Assembly: GCA_905235525.1 (NCBI GenBank)
Contig: CAJOLW010000005.1
Coordinates: 62,001 to 126,000 of the forward strand
DNA: 64,000 nucleotides
Reading direction: 5' to 3'
Source of the DNA: an uncultured Bacteroidaceae bacterium
GTDB taxonomy: Bacteria > Bacteroidota > Bacteroidia > Bacteroidales > Bacteroidaceae
Positions 44,730 through 56,932 of this stretch are shown here, in pieces. The notes under the pieces were generated by a model. That model was not told the DNA's origin, ran no database searches, and was given only the letters and a program-made list of their open reading frames with translations. Position numbers and translations under genes: made by a program. How positions within the stretch are numbered: the first letter of the stretch is position 1; each line of letters opens with the position of its first letter.

Positions 44730-44839
44730 TCTTTGACATTGTGTTTATCCACAAAAAGCATGGTCAACCTTAACGTCAACAATCAAGTGATAGAGAAGTG
44801 AAGAAGGTTTTTATTAAATAAATGCACTCCACAATAAAC

Positions 44840-44880
44840 CAACAATTTGTTGTGGGAATAGGTAAAAATATCTATCTTTG
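44840..44880 (+). promoter_or_regulatory. Proximal promoter with operator-like palindrome
   Basis: TTTG at 44846-44849 and TATCTTTG at 44873-44880 (23 bases apart). The -33 element lies in a palindrome CAACAA-T-TTGTTG (44840-44852). The ATG at 44905 is 25 bases downstream. Confidence 0.5.
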
Positions 44881-44904
44881 CAGCAGCTGACACACCACAA
44901 GCCA

Positions 44905-45813
44905 ATGCAAACATCTTTCTCCACATTCCTTTCAGCCTTCGTGCTGACCACATGCGTAACCGCTGCTTCCGCCCAAAACAAGGGTGGAAGCAGTGGCATC
45001 TCGCTGAGACAGGCGACGGGCAGCACTCCCACTGAGACTTTGATGAGAAATACACCGCACTCGAAGAGCGGCACACCAGAACTGACAAGGCTGACGGGAG
45101 TGCTGAAGGACATCTATGTGGAGGATTGGGGTGAACTTGTCTTGCTGGATGCTGGAAAAACGGCACTCTACAATGATGCGTCGATAAGGTCTGGCATCAT
45201 GGAAACCCAGAGAAGATATCTTGACATTGAAGGGCCCGTGGTGCTGCCCTGCTTCGGCAGGCAGAACGGATGGTTTGCGGTGGAACATCCAATGGAAAAC
45301 ATGGTGGGATGGGTCAGTGGAAATTACGTGCGGAGGGCTGGGCAGACACCTATTGGCGAGAGCCAACAGAACCGAATGTATCAGTTTGGAGAATGGGAGA
45401 TGCTATGTGTGGCGGTGAATCAGGAGACAGGGCTTGCGTTGGGATATGTGCAGCGAAAAAGGAAAGCCGCCACCAATGGCAAACCTCTTCGTCAAATTGT
45501 GATGGGGAAAGTACTCAATGATGCCTTTGTCTTCCATTATTTTGTGAATGTCGATATCATCCGCAGAGACCGGAAAAATGACTCTGGCTTCACAGCCGTC
45601 TGGCAACCCAAGAGCCAGATGTTTGACATTCATGTGGGGATAGACCTGCTGATTCCTATATATTCACATCTCAACATGATTGACTTCCAACGACTCCCCT
45701 CATCTGCCATCGAGCAACTTTTCGGGGACATCATCGAGAATGCAGAACCGTTGGATGCACATGCCTATCTCTTTGTGACCAGTGAATTGCTGAGTAAGGA
45801 GAACGAAGACTGA
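44905..45813 (+). CDS. Secreted protein with SH3-like segment, unknown function
   Basis: A 302-residue protein. Signal peptide (FSTFLSAFVLTTCVTAASAQ), then a Gly/Ser/Thr linker. A region near residues 60-145 resembles bacterial SH3 folds (ALYNDASIRSGI, LPCFGRQNGWFAVEHP, GWVSGNYVRRAG). The C-terminal 150 residues are unassigned (IPIYSHLNMIDFQRLPSSAI). The frame opening at 44878 starts with a TTG within the -7 box; the ATG at 44905 is used. It is convergent with the response regulator gene, 18 bases apart. Confidence 0.78.
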   Translation: MQTSFSTFLSAFVLTTCVTAASAQNKGGSSGISLRQATGSTPTETLMRNTPHSKSGTPELTRLTGVLKDIYVEDWGELVLLDAGKTALYNDASIRSGIMETQRRYLDIEGPVVLPCFGRQNGWFAVEHPMENMVGWVSGNYVRRAGQTPIGESQQNRMYQFGEWEMLCVAVNQETGLALGYVQRKRKAATNGKPLRQIVMGKVLNDAFVFHYFVNVDIIRRDRKNDSGFTAVWQPKSQMFDIHVGIDLLIPIYSHLNMIDFQRLPSSAIEQLFGDIIENAEPLDAHAYLFVTSELLSKENED

Positions 45814-45831
45814 AGTATTCACTGGTGGTGA

Positions 45832-46476
45832 TTATGTAGTGGAATGAGGGTCGATGTAGCCACGGGCAATGGCCTTCACCATCAGTTCTGCCACATTGTG
45901 GGCTTCAAGTTTCTTGAACAGACTCTGCCGATGGGTTTCCACAGTATTTTCGGAGATGTAGAGTGCTGAGGCTATCTCCAACGTTGATTTTCCCTTTGCT
46001 ATTTCTTGAAGCACTTCGTTCTCTCGTTTGGTAGGGTGCTCCATTTTCGTGTTGTTCTCTGTAGCAAAACGCTTGAATTTCTGACAGAAATATTGCTCTC
46101 CCCTACTTACGGCTTTTATTGCTTCAAGCATCTGAGACAAGTCGGTCGATTTATACAACACGCCATCCACTTTCTTCTCCTGAATCGTGTTCACGATCCA
46201 TATCTCTTCGTGCATCGTGTTGACAATGATGCGCGCCTCCGGGTGAATGCTACGAATACAATCTATAAAGTCACCACCGTTCATGTCGGGCAACTCTATA
46301 TCTACTATATAAACACCGTATTGCTGTTGAGGAATCTTCCTCAACAGTTCGTTTGCCGAATGGAAGGCTTCAACATGTGGGTATCCTTTCTTTAGCAGAA
46401 AGCCACACAAACCTTCCAACACTACATCGTGGTCATCAACAACCGCTATTGACATTACGTCCTTTTTGATGCTCAT
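45832..46476 (-). CDS. NarL/LuxR-type response regulator
   Basis: About 214 residues. The receiver domain has the acidic pair in AVVDDHDVVLEG and the phosphorylation Asp in VYIVDIELPDMNGG (D59 with this start). The C-terminal LuxR helix-turn-helix reads PTKRENEVLQEIAKGKSTLE and then IASALYISENTVETHRQSL. It is the partner of the upstream kinase (46712-48217, same strand). A TACTTTTG box at 46494-46501 lies over the GTG of the longest frame, so an ATG downstream is used; 46476 is chosen, with 46485 and 46455 as alternatives. Confidence 0.9.
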   Translation of the reverse strand: MSIKKDVMSIAVVDDHDVVLEGLCGFLLKKGYPHVEAFHSANELLRKIPQQQYGVYIVDIELPDMNGGDFIDCIRSIHPEARIIVNTMHEEIWIVNTIQEKKVDGVLYKSTDLSQMLEAIKAVSRGEQYFCQKFKRFATENNTKMEHPTKRENEVLQEIAKGKSTLEIASALYISENTVETHRQSLFKKLEAHNVAELMVKAIARGYIDPHSTT

Positions 46477-46493
46477 TTCCTCCATAACAAACA

Positions 46494-46501
46494 CAAAAGT
46501 A
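46494..46501 (-). promoter_or_regulatory. -7 box of the response regulator gene
   Basis: TACTTTTG on the minus strand directly upstream of the regulator, indicating it can be transcribed apart from the kinase gene. Confidence 0.5.
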
Positions 46502-46616
46502 AGGATTTTCCGTGAGTTTTAGGAATCGTTTCTTACATTTTTTAGCATTCGAGGATTGTAAATAGCGGATTTCCGTGACCCCAAAATGGCAAAATTTCTT
46601 TTTGGGAGTATTTTTC

Positions 46617-46712
46617 ATTTACAATTTACCATGTAACAATGTACAATTTGCCATGCGGCTTGCGCACATCGCGTTAGCCTAAATTGTACATGGGAAATGG
46701 TACATTGTAAAT
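46617..46712. repeat. Long inverted repeat between kinase and regulator genes
   Basis: Arms of about 32 bases (46617-46649 and 46681-46712) are nearly complementary: ATTTACAAT, TACCAT and ATGTACAATTT recur in both. The 31-base loop is GC-rich. The right arm touches the kinase stop codon. It can terminate kinase transcripts or protect their 3' end. Confidence 0.85.
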
Positions 46713-48217
46713 TACTTCACTTCGAGCATGAAGAGTTGGGTGCCTTCCTGCTCGCGCACAATGATTTTGCCTCCAATACCTTCAGCCCGTTGCTGCATGG
46801 TACGTAATCCAATGCCCGTCGTCCGTCGTCCATTGTCCGTTGTCCGTTGCCCGTTGTCCACCATAGTCACGACAATACCATCCTTCTGTTGCAGCACGAC
46901 GGCTATGAGGGTTGCTCCCGAATGTTTCAAAGCATTGCCCAAAGCCTCCTGCACGATTCGGTATATGCCTAAAGCCTGAGCCTTGGGTACCTTGTTCCAG
47001 TCGGCATCCACAGGCTCCGAACGATAGGACAATTGGCATCCGTTGGCTCCATTCAGTTCTTCCACATAGTTCCGCATGATTTCATCGAGGGTGGCATGTT
47101 CGAAGTCTGGCGGCATCAGTTCGTGCGACACGCGGCGCACCTGCTCACGGCTTTCGCTGAGCATCTGCATGGTTTGTGGTGTAAGACCATCGGATTGAAG
47201 TTTCATCTCGATGGCAAGCAGTTGGTTGCTCACACCATCATGCATCTCTTTTGCCAAACGATTGCGTTCCTCTTCCTTCCCTTCCAGATATCGTGACTCC
47301 GAATCTTCTTGAAGTTGAGTGATTCTTCGTTTGAGACGGTGCTGTCTAAACAGATAGATTCCAAGCATTCCCAACATAACGAAAGCCAGAAGCCCACCAA
47401 GCCAAAGCAGTTGTCGATGCTGCCACCATGCCGTTTCCGTCGGCTTTTCCTGCGGGGCTTTCACCACCATCCGCTTCACTATGGTATCTCTTGCTTGGAC
47501 AGAGGATTTGTCCGAGGGTTTGGCATGCAAACTGTCCTGCGCAAGTGTCAACTCTTTTTCTTCATCTGCCGAACTGCCATTTGCCGCTTTCGCCTGCACC
47601 TTGGCGATATCCACGTCTGCCACTTTCTCATATTGGACAAGACTCAACTCATGTGCCAACTCCTTCCCCTTCTGCAAAAGGGGCATACCTTCCTCTACGT
47701 GACCAGCCTCCACAAGAACGTGACCCATGTAGGGGAAAATGAATGCCTGCAAGGCCTTGTCGTCCAAGCGCTGTGCCCACTTGACACTGGCACGTGCAGG
47801 CTGCACACTCTCCCTTGGATGCCCCATTTCCAATTCGTTCGTCGCCAGTGTGGCAAGCAACATGGCTGCGAAATGACGTTGAGCATGGCCATCCATACGA
47901 TTAAACTGAGAAGACTCTACCAACCGACCTGCTTTCCTCATCTGCTCCAGCGCTTCCTGTTCTGCACCCTCAGACCGCATGCTCACCCCCATGATCAGCC
48001 TCAACCTCGCTTCAGACAAGGCATCCTCTTGCTGCATGACTTCAGGCAGCAACTCCTCCGCTATCGCACGAGCCTCACTCATTCGCCCTATCTGAAAAAG
48101 TGAATCAACTCTTTCGACACGAATCCACAAATCCCTATCCACTGCATACACCTTGATACCACATAGCAGACAGAACAATAAGATCAGACCATATCTATCA
48201 ATCAAACGGTTTTTCAT
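46712..48217 (-). CDS. NarX-like sensor histidine kinase (HisKA_3)
   Basis: A 501-residue protein. Signal peptide (LIDRYGLILLFCLLCGIKVY), a TPR-like helical periplasmic region (residues 25-200), and one membrane helix (LLWLGGLLAFVMLGMLGIYL). Then the HisKA_3 box RNRLAKEMHDGVSNQLLAIE with the phospho-His, and a HATPase domain with ALGNALKHSG and GIGLRTMQQRAEGIGG. The stretch between the first glycine box (VDNG) and GIGLR is QRTTDNGRRTT, encoded by six 7-bp DNA repeats. The ATG at 48217 is preferred over the GTG at 48238 because it precedes the signal. Partner of the NarL-type regulator. Confidence 0.9.
   Translation of the reverse strand: MKNRLIDRYGLILLFCLLCGIKVYAVDRDLWIRVERVDSLFQIGRMSEARAIAEELLPEVMQQEDALSEARLRLIMGVSMRSEGAEQEALEQMRKAGRLVESSQFNRMDGHAQRHFAAMLLATLATNELEMGHPRESVQPARASVKWAQRLDDKALQAFIFPYMGHVLVEAGHVEEGMPLLQKGKELAHELSLVQYEKVADVDIAKVQAKAANGSSADEEKELTLAQDSLHAKPSDKSSVQARDTIVKRMVVKAPQEKPTETAWWQHRQLLWLGGLLAFVMLGMLGIYLFRQHRLKRRITQLQEDSESRYLEGKEEERNRLAKEMHDGVSNQLLAIEMKLQSDGLTPQTMQMLSESREQVRRVSHELMPPDFEHATLDEIMRNYVEELNGANGCQLSYRSEPVDADWNKVPKAQALGIYRIVQEALGNALKHSGATLIAVVLQQKDGIVVTMVDNGQRTTDNGRRTTGIGLRTMQQRAEGIGGKIIVREQEGTQLFMLEVK
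46816..46857. repeat. Six 7-bp repeats inside the kinase ATP-binding domain
   Basis: CCGTCGT, CCGTCGT, CCATTGT, CCGTTGT, CCGTTGC, CCGTTGT on the plus strand, 42 bp in all. They encode the odd ATP-lid segment of the kinase. Six units keep the frame; a gain or loss of one would shift it. Confidence 0.9.
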
Positions 48218-48284
48218 ACATTTCTTAAGGAACGGCACAAAGATACGGAAAATAAGTGAAAAGTGAAAATATTGAATAAGAAAT

Positions 48285-48345
48285 TAAAGGAGTCAGAGGA
48301 GTTATCACTACGCTCAAGAGTTACAACCGGCACTCTGACATGAAC
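48285..48345. repeat. Dispersed palindromic element, copy near xylA
   Basis: Shares the pattern GGAGTTATC-R-CT-x-CGCTCA and then ACTCTGACAT with 59624-59685. The right arm, GGCTCTAACTCCTATAACTCC at about 48413-48433, folds back on it. Between the arms lies CTCCCCT-AAAC-AGGGGAG. The 48239-48566 gap thus contains no gene, only this element and the hairpin at 48500. Confidence 0.75.
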
Positions 48346-48499
48346 CCGAACGATAACCCTAACTCTAACAGTTCTCCCCTAAACAGGGGAGTTGGAGGGG
48401 GCTATGACATTCGGCTCTAACTCCTATAACTCCCCAAACATGGATTTTCACTCTTCACTCCTATAACTCTTCATCTCGTACCCCTCGGGTACAACACAA

Positions 48500-48539
48500 C
48501 GTACCCCTCGGGTCCGAAGTGTCGGAGTCGAGGGGTACG
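48500..48539. terminator. Hairpin downstream of xylA
   Basis: CGTACCCCTCG pairs with CGAGGGGTACG (11 bp, 18-base loop). The left arm is a second copy of CGTACCCCTCGGGT, which also occurs at 48478-48491. It lies 28-67 bases past the xylA stop. T runs follow the stop but not the hairpin directly. Confidence 0.6.
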
Positions 48540-48566
48540 ACCTTATGAAAACAAAAAACTCTCTTT

Positions 48567-49880
48567 TTATGCATACATGGCAACGATTGCCTCGTAGAGT
48601 TCCTGCTTGCCAGAAGTCTGCTTTGGTTCGCCAACCTTCTTGCCGTACTCGTAAACCTGCTCGAGAGTGAGTTTGCCATCCTCGAAGTCCTTACCAATAC
48701 CACTGTCGAAGGAAGCGTAACGCTCAGCCTTCATCTTCTTGTATGGAGACTCCTCAAGGAGTTTGGCTGCAGACTCAAGAGCGCGAGCCATTGCGTCCAT
48801 ACCAGAGATGTGAGCAATAATGATGTCCTCGAGGTCAGTAGAGTTACGACGAGTCTTAGCGTCGAAGTTAGTACCACCAGTGCCGAGACCACCGCCACGG
48901 ATGATTTCCATCCAAGCCTGAGTGAGTTCGTAGTTGTCAATCGGGAACTGGTCAGTATCCCAACCATTCTGGTAGTCACCACGGTTAGCGTCGATAGAAC
49001 CGAGCATGCCAGCGTCAACTGCACAAGCGAGTTCGTGCTCGAAGGTGTGACCTGCGAGTGTAGCGTGGTTCACCTCGATGTTCACCTTGAAGTCCTTGTC
49101 AAGGTTGTGAGCCTTCAAGAAACCGATGACAGTCTCAGTGTCAACGTCATACTGGTGCTTAGATGGCTCCATAGGCTTTGGCTCGATGAGGAAAGTACCC
49201 TTAAAGCCCTTGCCACGAGCATAGTCGCGAGCCATAGTGAGCATAGTAGCCATATGCTCCTTCTCACGCTTCTGGTCTGTGTTCAGAAGGCTCATGTAGC
49301 CTTCACGACCACCCCAGAATACATAGTTCTCAGCGCCGAGTTTGATACCTGCGTCGATAGCGTTCTTGATCTGAACGATAGCGCGAGCCACCACGTCAAA
49401 GTCAGGGTTAGTGGAAGCACCATTCATGTAACGGCCATTACCAAACACGTTAGCAGTTGACCACAACAGTTTGATGCCTGTCTCCTTCATCTTCACAGCG
49501 AGGTAGTCAGTGATTTCCTTGAGGTTTGCCTCATACTCCTCAACAGATGCACCCTCTGAAACGAGGTCAACATCGTGGAAGCAGAAGTATGGGATGCCGA
49601 GTTTCTGCATGATTTCGAAACCAGCGTCAGCCTTATTCTTTGCGATTTCAACAGCATTAGCACCTTCGTTCCATGGGAACTTCTTAGTACCACCACCGAA
49701 CTGGTCGCCACCTTCTGCACAGAGTGTGTGCCACCATGCCATTGCAAAACGGAGCCAGTCTTTCATTGGCTTGCCCATGATCACCTTCTCAGCATCATAG
49801 TAATGGAATGCCATAGGATTCTTTGAATCCTTGCCTTCGAACTTGATTTTACCAATCTCTGGGAAAAATTCTTTAGCCAT
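48567..49880 (-). CDS. xylA: Xylose isomerase
   Basis: A 437-residue class II xylose isomerase that converts D-xylose to D-xylulose (metal-dependent TIM barrel). Motifs: [13 protein letters not shown] with the catalytic His and Asp, [37 protein letters not shown] with metal ligands, and [19 protein letters not shown] with further ligands. N-terminal [20 protein letters not shown] is typical of Bacteroidetes XylA. It is transcribed on its own from a TAACTTTG box. xylB lies 7 kb away on the same strand. Confidence 0.97.
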   Translation of the reverse strand: MAKEFFPEIGKIKFEGKDSKNPMAFHYYDAEKVIMGKPMKDWLRFAMAWWHTLCAEGGDQFGGGTKKFPWNEGANAVEIAKNKADAGFEIMQKLGIPYFCFHDVDLVSEGASVEEYEANLKEITDYLAVKMKETGIKLLWSTANVFGNGRYMNGASTNPDFDVVARAIVQIKNAIDAGIKLGAENYVFWGGREGYMSLLNTDQKREKEHMATMLTMARDYARGKGFKGTFLIEPKPMEPSKHQYDVDTETVIGFLKAHNLDKDFKVNIEVNHATLAGHTFEHELACAVDAGMLGSIDANRGDYQNGWDTDQFPIDNYELTQAWMEIIRGGGLGTGGTNFDAKTRRNSTDLEDIIIAHISGMDAMARALESAAKLLEESPYKKMKAERYASFDSGIGKDFEDGKLTLEQVYEYGKKVGEPKQTSGKQELYEAIVAMYA

Positions 49881-49950
49881 AATTTTTTAGTTGTTAATGA
49901 TTACTTGTTTATTGATTAATTACAAATAGTTTGTAGCCAATTAAGGTTTG

Positions 49951-49958
49951 CAAAGTTA
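49951..49958 (-). promoter_or_regulatory. -7 box of xylA
   Basis: TAACTTTG on the minus strand, about 70 bases before the xylA ATG. It is followed by GCAAACCTTAAT; a similar GCAACCTAAAT follows the -7 box of the GPH symporter gene. Confidence 0.6.
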
Positions 49959-50053
49959 TACCTTTATTTTAAATCGCCAAAGAAATAAAGACTTTTTTTT
50001 CTTTTTTTCACAATCTTTTATTAAACATTTGCAATTCTTTCCGCCTATAACAA

Positions 50054-50782
50054 CTAATTGTTCACTTCGTTCGTCAAAGTGAGTGAAAGCACGTCACCTG
50101 TCGCATGAATTTCGTCAAACAACTTGATAAAGTCCGTCTTGTCATGGCTCCGCACCATAAAATTGATGATGGTCGTTTCCTGTGTGTAGTCATAACGGAG
50201 GAATTCATCTGAGATATGGACATTGTGTGTTGAAAAGAACTGGCGGAAGGGCGATGCATCCTTCACGATGTAGTTCACTTTCAATCGCACAATCTTCTGC
50301 TCTCTCCCCTTGAACAGATGTTTCTCACAAATTTCCAGCAATGTCAGCACTAAAATGATGAGTACACCTGCAATGACAGCCACCTTGTACATTCCTGCTC
50401 CTACAGCAAGACCTATCGAGGCTGTCATCCACATACCTGCAGCCGTCGTCAACCCACGCACAGAGCCTTTCATCTGGATGATGGCACCAGCGCCCAAGAA
50501 TCCGATGCCCGAGATGACCTGTGCTGCAATGCGCCCCGGATCGCCATTTGCTGTCCAGTTGAACAGTCTCATGGGAATGTAGATAGACACCAGCATTGCC
50601 AATGTGGCACCCATACAGATGAGCGCAAACGTGCGCATGCCTGCAATCTGTCCTTTGTGACGACGCTCCAATCCCACCATTGCCCCGAGCACCATGCTCA
50701 GCAGCAACTTAAAAACTGAATTGACCAGGTTCACTTCCTCTGCTGCGAATTGTCCTGCAAAATTTTCCATATCAAACCACAT
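50054..50782 (-). CDS. MgtC/SapB family membrane protein
   Basis: A 242-residue protein. The N-terminal MgtC domain has about five helices: LLLSMVLGAMVGLERRHKGQ, the signature GMRTFALICMGATLAML, QVISGIGFLGAGAI, and KGSVRGLTTAAGMWMTASIG. The C-terminal cytoplasmic part (LKVNYIVKDASPFRQFF onward) looks like an ACT-like domain. MgtC proteins affect magnesium homeostasis and F-ATPase activity in enterobacteria; the role here is unknown. A 13-bp hairpin begins at its promoter. Confidence 0.92.
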   Translation of the reverse strand: MWFDMENFAGQFAAEEVNLVNSVFKLLLSMVLGAMVGLERRHKGQIAGMRTFALICMGATLAMLVSIYIPMRLFNWTANGDPGRIAAQVISGIGFLGAGAIIQMKGSVRGLTTAAGMWMTASIGLAVGAGMYKVAVIAGVLIILVLTLLEICEKHLFKGREQKIVRLKVNYIVKDASPFRQFFSTHNVHISDEFLRYDYTQETTIINFMVRSHDKTDFIKLFDEIHATGDVLSLTLTNEVNN

Positions 50783-50806
50783 ACCTTATACCATTTAACA
50801 ACCAAA

Positions 50807-50845
50807 TTTGACGCCGCATCTGTCTAAAGCAAATGCGACGTCAAA
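50807..50845 (-). promoter_or_regulatory. Leader hairpin upstream of the MgtC-like gene
   Basis: TTTGACGTCGCAT pairs with ATGCGGCGTCAAA (13 bp, one mismatch) around a 13-base loop. It overlaps the end of the -7 box. It is either an operator palindrome or a structured 5' leader. Confidence 0.7.
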
Positions 50846-50849
50846 GATA
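50842..50849 (-). promoter_or_regulatory. -7 box of the MgtC-like gene
   Basis: TATCTTTG on the minus strand, 60 bases before the ATG. Confidence 0.6.
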
Positions 50850-50910
50850 CGACTTTTTATCTTACAAATCCAAACAATTTGACTTTTTTATCCATTTATA
50901 GATTCCCATG

Positions 50911-54888
<3,978 letters not shown>

Positions 54889-54902
54889 TTAAATTTTGAT
54901 GC

Positions 54903-54910
54903 GCAAAGAT
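54903..54910 (-). promoter_or_regulatory. -7 box of the GH2 gene
   Basis: TATCTTTG on the minus strand, 33 bases before the ATG. Confidence 0.6.
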
Positions 54911-55015
54911 AACCAATTTTCGAGAGATAGATTATCACATATGATACTTACTTCTTTAATTTTGATAAATACCACAAAAAAGAAGAGAAATAGACCCATA
55001 AAAACAAAGGAGAAC

Positions 55016-55047
55016 TTTGTCTAATGTTCATTTTTTACTTAACTTTG
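55016..55047 (+). promoter_or_regulatory. Promoter of the CotH-family gene
   Basis: TTTG at 55016-55019, 20 bases, TAACTTTG at 55040-55047. It overlaps the 5' end of the longest frame, whose TTG start is therefore rejected. Confidence 0.6.
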
Positions 55048-55091
55048 CAATAAATACAGAAAAGAAGGAAAGTCTTTCTTCGCAGACAATT

Positions 55092-56879
55092 ATGGGCAAT
55101 TTCAAGAAATGGGGAAGTTTCATCGTTTTGCTAACAGGAATCCACTACAGCATGTTGGCACAAACCACAGAGTTTGAACAGATGGTGAATGAACGCAGTC
55201 TGAACAAGCGGGTGGAAGATTGCAGCATGAAGGAACAGATTGTGATGGATGAACCAAAGATGGCGTATGTAAACTTAACCGGGTTTACAAACATGCCCGC
55301 CACCAAGAACATTACGATGAAGGGATGGATGGAAGTGTATGACGGTAACGGCATCTACTTCAAGAAACCTATCACAATCAGTGCACAAGGGAATTATTCG
55401 CTCAAATTCCCCAAACGGAATTTTGTGTGTCATTACTGCAATGACATGTGGGACGAGGAAAAGGGGGCTGAAGTGAAGATTGGGGAATGGGTGAAACAAA
55501 GTTCTTTCCATTTTAAGGCTTTTTACACCGACTTCCTGCGAGGTATCGGTGAAGTTGGATATAAAGTTTTTGAAGAAGTGGTTGCAGATCGTGCTCCTTA
55601 TTGGGAGCGGGTCGGTTACCAAGATGAAAGTAAGGGCAGATGCTTCCCCGATGGTTTTCCTTGCGCGGTGTACCTGAATGGTGAGTTTTATGGAATCTTC
55701 GCATGGCAACTGAAGAAGAGTAGAAAAAACATGAACATGGAGAAGGACGTGGCAGAGCACATCCATCTGGATGGCACCCTACAAGACCAAAGCATCTTCA
55801 GGGGAACAATCATCTGGAGAGACTTTGAAGTGCGCAACCCCAAGGGGCTCTATGACAAAAACGGGAATCAATATAATGGCAATAGCCCCAAGGAACTCAT
55901 TGACGAGAAGTGCGCCAACTTTGATGATGAAGCGGACACGCCCGACATCAGAATTGCCAAAGACATGACCAGCAAGGTGAAGGCATATATCATGCAAATG
56001 AGCAAATATTGGTCAGAACTGTCAAGCATGGAGAAGAAAGGTGCGAGCAAAGAGGAGATGAGGAAGGAAATCGAAAAACGATATGAGATAGAGAGTCTTA
56101 TCGACTATTGTGTCTTTTTCTATTTTCAGGCCAACGGGGACGGCTCACTGAAAAACTGGCAATGGTTCACCTATGACGGGAAAAAGTGGATGGTGACCCC
56201 CTACGACCTCGACCAGACTTTTGGGATCAACCTCTATGGAGCGGTACGTCCTGCCACTTTAGGGCTGGACACATTGGTATCTGGACCTTTCTATTGGGTT
56301 TACAAATACTATCAAGAAGATTTGCGTGCGCGTTACAAAGAACTGCGTGACAGAGGTGTTTTCAATGCCGAATTTGTCTGCCGCATCATCGACGACTGGT
56401 ATGGACGTGTGGGCGAGGACTACTATGCAATGGAGAAAGCCAAATGGCCTGACAGCCCATGTTATCGCGATGCCGAATGCAACTTGGGATGGGAAGTTTA
56501 TAACCAATGGGGCAACTATTCCGACACCGAGAATTACAACGTAACCCAGACATACAATGCTGGCGACATCGTCAAACTGGAAGGCAGACTATGGAGAGCC
56601 ACCAAGACGGTGCATGGAGTAAGACCATACAAGGTGAATGCCAATATCGACTCCATCGACCGATTGCATGGTTGGGTGAGTGACCGTATTGACTATTTAG
56701 ACGATTATTATGCTTACACACCCGCTACTGATGCTGTGGAGGAAATGCTCCCCCACGAGTCGAGCCGCCGCCTCATCGGCATCTACAACACTGCAGGCAT
56801 ACGATTGGAGCAACCTCAAAGGGGTATCAACATCTATCTATATAGTGATGGAACAACAAGAAAGGTGCCAGTTCGCTGA
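55092..56879 (+). CDS. CotH-family protein with chitin-binding-like module and T9SS-type tail
   Basis: A 595-residue secreted protein. The signal peptide ends LTGIHYSMLAQ. Features of CotH-type kinases: SAQGNYSLKFPKRNF, AVYLNGEFYGIFAWQLKKSR, and, near residue 375, the metal-site-like KWMVTPYDLDQTFGINL. A CBM5/12-like stretch follows near residues 490-530 (YNAGDIVKLEGRLWRATKTV). The tail LIGIYNTAGIRLEQPQRGIN, then YSDGTTRKVPVR, is a T9SS-type signal. CotH in Bacillus phosphorylates spore-coat proteins; secreted Bacteroidetes relatives often sit beside glycan-use genes, and their substrates are unknown. It is convergent with xylB. Confidence 0.83.
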   Translation: MGNFKKWGSFIVLLTGIHYSMLAQTTEFEQMVNERSLNKRVEDCSMKEQIVMDEPKMAYVNLTGFTNMPATKNITMKGWMEVYDGNGIYFKKPITISAQGNYSLKFPKRNFVCHYCNDMWDEEKGAEVKIGEWVKQSSFHFKAFYTDFLRGIGEVGYKVFEEVVADRAPYWERVGYQDESKGRCFPDGFPCAVYLNGEFYGIFAWQLKKSRKNMNMEKDVAEHIHLDGTLQDQSIFRGTIIWRDFEVRNPKGLYDKNGNQYNGNSPKELIDEKCANFDDEADTPDIRIAKDMTSKVKAYIMQMSKYWSELSSMEKKGASKEEMRKEIEKRYEIESLIDYCVFFYFQANGDGSLKNWQWFTYDGKKWMVTPYDLDQTFGINLYGAVRPATLGLDTLVSGPFYWVYKYYQEDLRARYKELRDRGVFNAEFVCRIIDDWYGRVGEDYYAMEKAKWPDSPCYRDAECNLGWEVYNQWGNYSDTENYNVTQTYNAGDIVKLEGRLWRATKTVHGVRPYKVNANIDSIDRLHGWVSDRIDYLDDYYAYTPATDAVEEMLPHESSRRLIGIYNTAGIRLEQPQRGINIYLYSDGTTRKVPVR

Positions 56880-56898
56880 GAACAGGCACCTTTCTTTT
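56860..56898. terminator. Terminator overlapping the end of the CotH-family gene
   Basis: GAAAGGTGCC (still coding) pairs perfectly with GGCACCTTTC (10 bp), followed by TTTTC. The stop codon is in the loop. Leftward, the arm is preceded by CTTTCTTG, so it may also serve xylB. Confidence 0.75.
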
Positions 56899-56932
56899 CA
56901 TATTCTGTTTCTGTCTTATATTTCAGACTTTA

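Larger units (their letters stand above)
44611..44800 (+). repeat. Intergenic terminator-promoter cassette, copy D
   Basis: It keeps the hairpin, TCAAGCACAAGAAATCCCTA, TATTTGTCTTTGACATT, GTCAACCTTAACGTCAACAA and TCAA, then diverges. A second, closer promoter is present at 44846-44880. The full 44542-44904 gap is thus explained by the two hairpins, this cassette and that promoter. Confidence 0.85.
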
